The position numbers and the translations under genes are program-made. Below, in pieces: positions 1 through 6,238 of a stretch of 32,482 nt of DNA (the stretch's first letter is position 1; the number at the start of each line of letters is the position of its first letter). This DNA is from Ruminococcus sp. UBA3800. GTDB taxonomy: Bacteria > Bacillota > Clostridia > Oscillospirales > Ruminococcaceae. The DNA lies in contig DFEO01000151.1 of NCBI GenBank assembly GCA_002368715.1, positions 1 through 32,482 of the forward strand, written 5' to 3'. The notes under the pieces were generated by a model. It was not told where the DNA came from. It ran no database searches and saw only the letters and a program-made list of their open reading frames with translations.

Positions 1-366
1 AGAACAGAGCCTTATGTATATGCACAGATGATCGCAGGAAAGGATGCAAAGCGCCACGGCGAGGCTAAGAACAGCTGGCTGACAGGAACAGCTTCCTGGA
101 ACTTCGTGGCTATCTCTCAGTACATCCTGGGCTGTATCCCTGACTACGACGGACTGAAGATCGATCCCTCTATCCCCGAGGCATGGGACGGCTTCAAGCT
201 CAAGAGACTGTTCAGAGGAAACACCTACAACATCACCATCAAGAACCCCGACCATGTGTCCAAGGGCATCAAGAGCGTCGTTTGCGACGGCGTTAAGGTC
301 AACGGAAATGTTCTCCCTGTTTTCGATGCAGGAACAGAGCACACTGTTGAGGTCGTAATGGGATGA
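1..366 (+). CDS. Cellobiose phosphorylase (GH94), C-terminal fragment
   Basis: The frame is open from the first base (reading [13 protein letters not shown]), so the gene begins upstream of the window and only about the last 121 codons are here. The visible part has the conserved late GH94 block: EPYVYAQ, then [14 protein letters not shown], then the [13 protein letters not shown] segment. Known for the family: reversible phosphorolysis of cellobiose to glucose-1-phosphate and glucose in the cytoplasm, which saves ATP in cellulose-degrading anaerobes. Cellodextrin or chitobiose phosphorylases are close relatives, but the tail looks most like cellobiose phosphorylases. A hairpin terminator starts 15 bases after the stop. 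Together with the endoglucanase at the other end of the window it marks a cellulolytic lifestyle. Confidence 0.9.
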   Translation, partial: RTEPYVYAQMIAGKDAKRHGEAKNSWLTGTASWNFVAISQYILGCIPDYDGLKIDPSIPEAWDGFKLKRLFRGNTYNITIKNPDHVSKGIKSVVCDGVKVNGNVLPVFDAGTEHTVEVVMG

Positions 367-380
367 TCTTATAAGATCAG

Positions 381-410
381 GAGCTCCGCTTTAATGCGGG
401 GCTCTTTTTT
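381..410 (+). terminator. Rho-independent terminator after the GH94 gene
   Basis: Nine-base stem GAGCTCCGC (381-389) pairs with GCGGGGCTC (396-404), with one G-U pair and a six-base loop, and runs into a tract of T residues up to 410. Confidence 0.9.
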
Positions 411-580
411 AGTCCTCCTGTACTGTCTGATGCTCAGCTCTATTGAAAACCGTTCAGTAAACACCCTTAGTTTTTTGTGTCCAGACGTTAATTGATAAAA
501 TCATTCAACTTATGTTTTAGTTATGTTGCATAAACAAAAGTTACAAGTTAGTGCATCTGCACAAACTTCACCTTAAAATG

Positions 581-609
581 TTGACTGTTGTGCACTATTA
601 TGCTACAAT
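581..609 (+). promoter_or_regulatory. Vegetative promoter for the pilin-like gene
   Basis: The -35 box TTGACT (581-586) and -10 box TACAAT (604-609) are separated by exactly 17 bases, which predicts a start near 616. The 308-base gap between the GH94 gene and the pilin gene (367-674) holds the GH94 terminator, this promoter, a small inverted repeat GTGCA-TC-TGCAC at 551-562 that could be an operator, and an AT-rich leader. Nothing else was seen in the gap. Confidence 0.75.
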
Positions 610-674
610 ATGATAAAGAAATATTTATTTTTCAGAATTAGCAGAGGGAAAGTAATGATGAAGGGGATGATAAT

Positions 675-1412
675 ATGAAAAACAAAAAGGGTTTTACGCT
701 GGTCGAATTGGTTATAGTTATAGCAATAATTGGAATACTTGCTTGTATAATTATTCCAACAGTTTATAATTATGTACAAAAAGCAAGGATCAAAGCTGCA
801 ATAGCTGATGCAAAAACTATCAAAACTTCAATAGAAAACTCATTGACAGACCACCTGATGCTTGATGCCGCTGATCCCGGCAACGCATTTAACAAGATAC
901 TTTATCTTGATCTGGAAACAAAAAAAGGCATGAGTGAAAGGCAGCACGAGATAGTAGGCTCATTCACTAATGTAAGCTGGGTAATTTACAGAACAAACGA
1001 GAACAGTATGAGTAAGTCACAGATTCTCGACAAAGTGATTGCTAAAGGTCTTGACAAAGCATTTTCGGAGGAATGGGATACAGGAAAGAAAACAAATCCG
1101 ATGAAATACAATTCAAATTCCCAAAACTGTGAAAAGTTTCTGAAGGACAATAACACTAATTTTGCTATTGTTGCCGTGTATAACAGAGACGGTGCTGTGC
1201 GTATGCTCCAGATATATAGAAAGGGCATACTGGTGACATACATCAACGGTGAGTATATTGCGAATACAAGCGACAATGCTCACTTTGTAGGCACAGGCAC
1301 ATGGGATACTATCTATAAAGACAGCGGAATGAGCTCTCCCGAGAAGTTCTGTAAGGTAAATCTTTCAAACAAGCAGATAGGCAATGACGGAAATATTGGC
1401 GGCTGGTACTGA
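675..1412 (+). CDS. Type IV pilin-like / pseudopilin protein
   Basis: The 245-residue protein begins MKNKKGFTLVELVIVI, a canonical class III (prepilin peptidase) leader. It has a short basic stretch, cleavage before Phe in GFTLVE, the conserved Glu at +5 of the mature protein, and a hydrophobic helix of about 20 residues. The rest is a hydrophilic C-terminal domain ending NIGGWY that I do not recognise. Known for the family: such proteins are cleaved and methylated by PilD-type peptidase and assembled into pili or pseudopili. No assembly ATPase, platform protein or peptidase lies nearby, so it is an orphan with its own promoter (581-609) and terminator. AAGGGG at 661-666 is a suitable ribosome binding site for the 675 start. 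It could be an adhesin-type minor pilin, since Ruminococcus species use pilin-like proteins for adhesion to fibre; that role is inference. Confidence 0.85.
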   Translation: MKNKKGFTLVELVIVIAIIGILACIIIPTVYNYVQKARIKAAIADAKTIKTSIENSLTDHLMLDAADPGNAFNKILYLDLETKKGMSERQHEIVGSFTNVSWVIYRTNENSMSKSQILDKVIAKGLDKAFSEEWDTGKKTNPMKYNSNSQNCEKFLKDNNTNFAIVAVYNRDGAVRMLQIYRKGILVTYINGEYIANTSDNAHFVGTGTWDTIYKDSGMSSPEKFCKVNLSNKQIGNDGNIGGWY

Positions 1413-1449
1413 GCCGATAACGTCAGCCGGTCGGTAAAAGAGAAGAATA

Positions 1450-1482
1450 CAGGCAGTTCATAAACGGACTGCCTGTTTTTTT
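1450..1482 (+). terminator. Terminator after the pilin-like gene
   Basis: Perfect eight-base stem CAGGCAGT (1450-1457) with ACTGCCTG (1468-1475), ten-base loop, followed by TTTTTTT. It abuts the stop codon of the convergent spoVG gene, which has no clear hairpin of its own on the minus strand. Confidence 0.85.
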
Positions 1483-1762
1483 AGCCGTTACTTTCTGAGG
1501 AGACTTCTTTCATTCTTTTGCGGTAGGCGGAGAGAATGTCCTCCTCCAGCTCCTTCCTGAATTCTTTGGTCATGGGGTGGACAATGTCCCTAAACATCCC
1601 GCTGTCATCACGGCGGCTGGGCATGGCAACGAACAGTCTGTCCGAACCCTTGACTATCTTGATATCGTGGACTGCAAACATCCCGTCAAAGGTCACGCTC
1701 ACAATGCCTTTTAGCTTTGGCTCGTCAAATATCCGCCTCACCTTTATCTCTGTCACTGTCAT
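1481..1762 (-). CDS. spoVG: Septation / RNA-binding regulator SpoVG
   Basis: The 93-residue protein matches the SpoVG family along its whole length. It has the N-terminal MTVTEIKVRRI strand, the central AVHDIKIVKGSDRLFVAMPSR block with the family's near-invariant MPSR, and a C-terminal DIVHPMTKEFR helix region. Known: SpoVG is a small nucleic-acid-binding regulator that affects septation at the start of sporulation in Bacillus and virulence or envelope genes in non-sporulating Firmicutes. The start is supported by AAGGAGA seven bases upstream. It stands alone, convergent with the pilin gene and divergent from murC. No convincing sigma-A promoter was found upstream. Confidence 0.95.
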   Translation of the reverse strand: MTVTEIKVRRIFDEPKLKGIVSVTFDGMFAVHDIKIVKGSDRLFVAMPSRRDDSGMFRDIVHPMTKEFRKELEEDILSAYRKRMKEVSSESNG

Positions 1763-1883
1763 ACTTATGTCTCCTTTCGGTTTTTCCTGATCTGTTATGA
1801 TAATGCCCTGATTAAATGCGATTATTCACCGAGCTTGTTTGAGAGCAGACTCATCGTTTTGCAGGGTTTTCGATAATTTGTTC

Positions 1884-1912
1884 TTTACAATCACGTTTTT
1901 TTGTGGTATAAT
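1884..1912 (+). promoter_or_regulatory. Promoter for murC-lexA and following genes
   Basis: The -35 TTTACA (1884-1889) and consensus -10 TATAAT (1907-1912) are 17 bases apart, giving a start near 1919 and a leader of about 45 bases before the TTG start of murC at 1965. Confidence 0.85.
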
Positions 1913-1964
1913 AAATTGGGTATACTATATATAAAACATATGAAATTTGAAAGGAAGACCTGTT

Positions 1965-3401
1965 TTGCTGACAAACGAAGAACTCAAAAACATAAAGCAC
2001 GTTCACTTTATCGGGATAGGCGGCTCGGGAATGTATCCCATAGCCCAGATATTCCACTCGAAGGGCTTTTATATAACAGGCTCTGACAATAACGAGACCG
2101 ACACTCTCCAGGCTGTCAGAAATATGGGAATAGAGGTTTTTCTGGGGCAGCGGGCCGAAAACATCGGTGACGCTGACCTTATCATCTATACAGCTGCTAT
2201 CATGGCCGACAACCCCGAGCTTATCGCCGCAAAGGCAAGCGGCGCTATCTGCTGTGAGAGAGCCGAGATACTGGGGCTTGTGACAAGCTGGTATGAAAAC
2301 GCTCTCTGCGTTTGCGGCACCCACGGAAAAACCACCGCATCCTCGATGCTCACACAGATATTTGTGAGCGAGGGCAGGGATATATCCTGCGTTATCGGAG
2401 GAAAGCTGCCGAGCATAAACGGCTCCGGTCTTGCAGGATCGGGCGAAACGATGGTGTGCGAGGCCTGCGAGTTTGAGGATCACTTTCTGAAGCTGTTCCC
2501 CGATGCGGCGATCATACTGAATGTGGACGCTGACCACCTTGAATATTTCAAGAACCTTGACAATATCATAAAGTCGTTCACAAAATTTGCCGATATGGCT
2601 TCGAGCGCAGTTATCTATAACGGCGACGACGCCAACACCTGCACAGCTGTCAAGAGGTCGGATCCGAAAGACAAGGCGATGATAACCTTCGGCTTTGATG
2701 AGAAAAACGACTACTATGCTAAGATCATCAGCAAAAAGGGGCTTGTGACCACCTTTGATGTGTTCTACAAGAACGAACACGTTACCACACTGAGGATACA
2801 CGTTCCCGGCGACCACAATGTTCTCAACGCCCTTGCTGCAATTGCTGCCGCAAGGTATTCGGGAGTTGACTGGGAGCCTATCGCTGAGGGTCTGGACAAT
2901 TTCTTCGGTGCGGTAAGACGCTTCCAGAAGATAGACGAGGTGGGCGGTATAACGATAGTGGACGACTATGGCCACCACCCCAAGGAGATAGAGTGTACGC
3001 TCAAAGCTGCAAAAAGCCTTGACTTCAACAGAGTGTGGGCTGTGTTCCAGCCCTTTACCTATTCGAGGACAAAGCTTCTTATGGACGACTTTGCAAGAGC
3101 GCTGGAGATAGCCGACATCGCTGTGATAACCGATATTATGGGAAGCCGTGAAAAGAACACCGACCACATCTATACCGAGATGCTGGGCGAAAAGACTAAG
3201 AATGCAAAATGGTTCTTCACCGAGCACGATGTGGTGGATGAGCAGACAGCACGGCAGAAGGAATATAACTTCGGACAGTGTGCGGATTATATCGCCGAGA
3301 ACGCAAAGCCGGGCGATATAGTTATAACAACAGGCTGCGGCGACGTTTATAAGCTGGCAAGGATGCTTGCCGGAAAGCTTCATGATAAAGAGAAAGGATG
3401 A
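1965..3401 (+). CDS. murC: UDP-N-acetylmuramate--L-alanine ligase MurC
   Basis: Cytoplasmic Mur ligase that uses ATP to add L-Ala to UDP-MurNAc, the first amino-acid step of peptidoglycan stem-peptide synthesis. Visible marks: the N-terminal dinucleotide-type loop HFIGIGGSGMYPIA, the ATP P-loop GTHGKTTASSM, the central NVDADHLEYF block, and the C-terminal DDYGHHPKEI motif typical of MurC. Length is 478 residues, normal for the family. The longest frame begins at TTG 1947, but AAAGGAAG at 1950-1957 is seven bases ahead of TTG 1965, so that is the likely start; both are non-ATG. The stop lies five bases before the preferred lexA start. Its promoter is at 1884-1912. Confidence 0.96.
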   Translation: MLTNEELKNIKHVHFIGIGGSGMYPIAQIFHSKGFYITGSDNNETDTLQAVRNMGIEVFLGQRAENIGDADLIIYTAAIMADNPELIAAKASGAICCERAEILGLVTSWYENALCVCGTHGKTTASSMLTQIFVSEGRDISCVIGGKLPSINGSGLAGSGETMVCEACEFEDHFLKLFPDAAIILNVDADHLEYFKNLDNIIKSFTKFADMASSAVIYNGDDANTCTAVKRSDPKDKAMITFGFDEKNDYYAKIISKKGLVTTFDVFYKNEHVTTLRIHVPGDHNVLNALAAIAAARYSGVDWEPIAEGLDNFFGAVRRFQKIDEVGGITIVDDYGHHPKEIECTLKAAKSLDFNRVWAVFQPFTYSRTKLLMDDFARALEIADIAVITDIMGSREKNTDHIYTEMLGEKTKNAKWFFTEHDVVDEQTARQKEYNFGQCADYIAENAKPGDIVITTGCGDVYKLARMLAGKLHDKEKG

Positions 3402-3406
3402 GCCTG

Positions 3407-3997
3407 ATGAAGCTTAACGAAAAGGAAAGAATGGTTTTTGAGTTTATAAAGCAGCAGCTGGAGGAGGGCTATCCGCCCACGGTAAGGGAGATATGTGCCC
3501 GCTTCGGCTTCAAGTCCACCTCTACTGCCCACAGGTATATAAACCTGCTGGCAGACAAGGGGCTGCTTGAAAAGGGCGCAAACCAGAACCGTGCTATAAA
3601 GCTCAACGGCGGCAACGGCATAAAGGTCCCGCTGGTAGGTACAGTTGCGGCAGGAACGCCTATAACCGCCTTTGAGGATATAACCGATTACATCAGCTTT
3701 CAGCCCGACAAGCATTATCAGGGTCAGCTCTTTGCTCTGAAGGTAAGAGGCGACTCAATGATAAATGCGGCCATCCTTGACGGCGACACCGTTATCATCG
3801 AGCAGGGCAGAGTCGCTGAAAACGGCGATATCGTGTGCGCTCTGGTGGATAACGAGTCGGCAACGATAAAGACCTTTTATAAAGAAGACGGACACTACCG
3901 CCTTCAGCCCGAGAACGACACTATGGAACCTATCATTGTCGATGAGGTGGTCATCCTGGGCAAGGTAGTGGCTGTTATGAGATATTTGGATAATTAA
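3407..3997 (+). CDS. lexA: SOS repressor LexA
   Basis: Repressor of the DNA-damage response; RecA filaments trigger its self-cleavage. In order: an N-terminal winged helix-turn-helix (about residues 1-65, with PPTVREICARFGFKSTSTA), the Ala82-Gly83 cleavage site in GTVAAGTP, and the S24-type protease domain with catalytic Ser117 (GDSMIN) and Lys155 (ATIKTF). Length is 196 residues, as expected. The frame can begin at ATG 3398, overlapping the murC stop, but AAAGGA at 3393-3398 sits eight bases before ATG 3407 and leaves no room for 3398, so 3407 is preferred. It appears to be co-transcribed with murC. I found no clear GAAC-N4-GTTC box upstream of the murC promoter or lexA. Confidence 0.96.
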   Translation: MKLNEKERMVFEFIKQQLEEGYPPTVREICARFGFKSTSTAHRYINLLADKGLLEKGANQNRAIKLNGGNGIKVPLVGTVAAGTPITAFEDITDYISFQPDKHYQGQLFALKVRGDSMINAAILDGDTVIIEQGRVAENGDIVCALVDNESATIKTFYKEDGHYRLQPENDTMEPIIVDEVVILGKVVAVMRYLDN

Positions 3998-4009
3998 GGA
4001 CAGAGAAAA

Positions 4010-4702
4010 ATGGCAAACAGATGTACATACTGCGGTTCGCAGCTTGATGAAGGGGTCAAGCTCTGCCCCGAATGCGGCAGGCTGACAGGCATCGACAGCG
4101 CAGCACCGAAGCGCCCTGCCACAAGACAGGCTCCGCCGCCGAGAAGAGTATACGAACACCCTGTAAGGGCCCAGCGCCGCCAGGCGGCTGCCCAGCAGCA
4201 GGCAGCAAGACCCCAGCAAAGGCCTGCTCCCGTTCAGGAGCCCCAGCGCCGCAGACAGCCCCAGGCTGACCCAAGGCTCCAGGAGACCGCAAAAAAGAAA
4301 AAGAGCAAGCATATTATCTGGAGCATCGTTAAAAAGCTTTTGCTGGCGGGCATCATTGTCGGAGCGATCTATGCGGCTCTCGCTTTTGCAAACATTACAC
4401 TCATCAAGCGTGCGGGCTATGACTTTGACCTTCCAATGGAGCTGGAGCAGGACAACTACGGCGATGCGATAGATGTCTATTTCAAGGACGGAAGCTGGAG
4501 CTTCAACCTGTTCACGTTCACCGTGTCCTATGAGGGAAGAGCCAACAACGGCAAGGACTATGAGATGAAGTTTGGCCGTGAAAAGGGACAGGTGGTCGTT
4601 ACCGAGATGAGAGTAAACGGCAAAAAGATAAACAAAAAGGACATCATGCCCCTGTATGTTATGGGAATGTTCAACTCGGTCGAGATAAAGACTGACAAAT
4701 AA
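4010..4702 (+). CDS. Zinc-ribbon single-pass membrane protein, function unknown
   Basis: The 230-residue protein has a zinc ribbon at the very N-terminus (CTYCG...CPECG, two CxxC knuckles within the first 25 residues). A Pro/Gln/Arg/Ala-rich low-complexity linker follows to about residue 95, then a lysine cluster, one hydrophobic helix at about 105-126 (LLLAGIIVGAIYAALAF), and a C-terminal domain of about 100 residues. The basic stretch before the helix predicts the zinc ribbon inside and the C-terminal domain outside. I do not recognise the outer domain. It starts 12 bases after lexA and ends 18 bases before the GH43 gene, so it is probably in the same transcript. A second protein with the same plan lies at 29176-29949. 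Confidence 0.75.
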   Translation: MANRCTYCGSQLDEGVKLCPECGRLTGIDSAAPKRPATRQAPPPRRVYEHPVRAQRRQAAAQQQAARPQQRPAPVQEPQRRRQPQADPRLQETAKKKKSKHIIWSIVKKLLLAGIIVGAIYAALAFANITLIKRAGYDFDLPMELEQDNYGDAIDVYFKDGSWSFNLFTFTVSYEGRANNGKDYEMKFGREKGQVVVTEMRVNGKKINKKDIMPLYVMGMFNSVEIKTDK

Positions 4703-4720
4703 CTTTAAAGGAGCAGCGTT

Positions 4721-6214
4721 ATGAAAAAACAGGCGTTCAATCCATATCTTCCGATAAGTGAGTATATCCCCGACGGGGAGCCTCACGTTTTCGGTGACAG
4801 AGTTTATGTTTACGGTTCGCACGACAAGGAGGGCGGAGAGACCTTCTGTATGCTTGATTATGTTGTTTATTCGGCACCCGTCGATGACCTTTCGGACTGG
4901 CGGTGCGAAGGGACCGTATACAAGGCAGAACAGGACCCCGACTATAAGAACAGAGCTTTTATGTATGCTCCCGACTGTGTAAGGGGAAATGACGGAAAGT
5001 ATTATCTTTACTATGCCATGTCCGGCAAGGACGGCGTAGGCGGATATTACGGGCCCATAAGCGTGGCTGTATGTGATGAGCCGGCAGGAAAGTTTGAGTA
5101 TCTGGGATATGTGAGAAACCCCGACGGAACACCTATGCAGGACTATGTGTGCTTTGACCCCGGCGTGATAAACGACAACGGGACCATAAGGCTTTATTAC
5201 GGGACCCAGTATAACTTTGAAGAGCAGGACGGCGCTATGGAGAGCAAATGGTTCGTAGAAACCGAGTGCTCGATGTTCGGAAAGACACCCGAATATATTC
5301 TCGAGATGTGCGAAAAGGACAGCGTTATGGGGCCTGCAACGGTGGAGCTCGAGGACGATATGCTGACCATAAAGGACAAGCCCAGACACGTTATCCCCTA
5401 TAAGGTAAAGGGCACAGCATTTGAGGAGCACCCCTTCTTCGAGGCAAGCTCTATCAGAAAAGTTGGAGAGAAGTATTACTTTATCTACTCCTCCCAGCAG
5501 AACCACGAGCTTTGCTATGCCACAAGCGATAAGCCCGACCGTGATTTTGTTTTCGGAGGCACGATAGTTTCCAACGGCGATGTAGGGCTTGACGGCAGAA
5601 CGAACGAGGACAGGCTGAATATGACAGGCACCACCCACGGAAGCATCGAGCAGATAAACGGCGAGTGGTATGTGTTCTATCACCGCCTCACCCATAAATC
5701 CGATTACAGCAGGCAGGGCTGTGCCGAAAGGATAGAGATAGCTCCCGACGGCTCGATCAGACAGACAGAGATCACCTCCTGCGGCCTGAACGGCGGCCCG
5801 CTTAAAGCAGAGGGAACATATCCGGCAGTTATCGCCTGCAATATAACGAACGGGCATATGCCTCACGGAACGAACAAAAGGCTCGAGGAGCATTTCCCGA
5901 ATGTAAACCATGGCGAATATAACGGCGTTACAGAACGCTTTATAGACGAGATAGGCAACGGCACTCTGGTGGGCTTTAAATATTTTGACTTCAAGGGCGG
6001 CGACACGCTGACACTTGCGGTAGATGCAAAGGCTCCTGCTGTCGCAGAGGTGTCCACAGGTATTGATGCGGCTCCTGTCGGAGAGATCGAAATAAGCCCG
6101 ACAAACGGCTTTGAAAGCTTCAGTGCAGCACTTCCCTTCCCCAAAGGCAAGGGTGCTCTTTATCTGAGATTCAAGACAGAGCAGGAGCTCAGGCTCTTGT
6201 CCGTTTCCTTCTGA
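4721..6214 (+). CDS. Intracellular GH43 family glycosidase (xylosidase/arabinofuranosidase type)
   Basis: The 497-residue protein opens with a five-bladed propeller pattern of GH43. Likely catalytic residues are Asp18 (YIPDGEPHVF), the pKa-modulating Asp85 (MYAPDC) and the general acid Glu241 (FFEASS). The last 90-100 residues (from about VTERFIDEIGNG) form a beta-rich domain like the CBM6-type module attached to several GH43 subfamilies. There is no signal peptide, so it probably trims imported hemicellulose or pectin oligosaccharides in the cytoplasm. GH43 enzymes act on arabinose- or xylose-containing chains; which one cannot be read here. AAAGGAG precedes the start. It sits 18 bases after the zinc-ribbon gene and 24 bases before the secreted beta-helix protein. 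Confidence 0.88.
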   Translation: MKKQAFNPYLPISEYIPDGEPHVFGDRVYVYGSHDKEGGETFCMLDYVVYSAPVDDLSDWRCEGTVYKAEQDPDYKNRAFMYAPDCVRGNDGKYYLYYAMSGKDGVGGYYGPISVAVCDEPAGKFEYLGYVRNPDGTPMQDYVCFDPGVINDNGTIRLYYGTQYNFEEQDGAMESKWFVETECSMFGKTPEYILEMCEKDSVMGPATVELEDDMLTIKDKPRHVIPYKVKGTAFEEHPFFEASSIRKVGEKYYFIYSSQQNHELCYATSDKPDRDFVFGGTIVSNGDVGLDGRTNEDRLNMTGTTHGSIEQINGEWYVFYHRLTHKSDYSRQGCAERIEIAPDGSIRQTEITSCGLNGGPLKAEGTYPAVIACNITNGHMPHGTNKRLEEHFPNVNHGEYNGVTERFIDEIGNGTLVGFKYFDFKGGDTLTLAVDAKAPAVAEVSTGIDAAPVGEIEISPTNGFESFSAALPFPKGKGALYLRFKTEQELRLLSVSF

Positions 6215-6238
6215 TAAAAAACTTAAAGGAGAATCAAA

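Noticed and set aside
1763..1850. Possible sigma-H promoter for spoVG.
   Set aside because: A GAAT-like -10 can be found, but no matching -35 lies at the right distance.
1934..1947. AAACATATGAAA resembling half of a Firmicutes LexA box downstream of the murC promoter.
   Set aside because: Only one half matches GAAC-N4-GTTC; the second half is wrong, so it does not support SOS control.
1851..3383. 510-codon minus-strand frame opposite murC.
   Set aside because: murC is unmistakable on the other strand, and the antisense protein has no family features.
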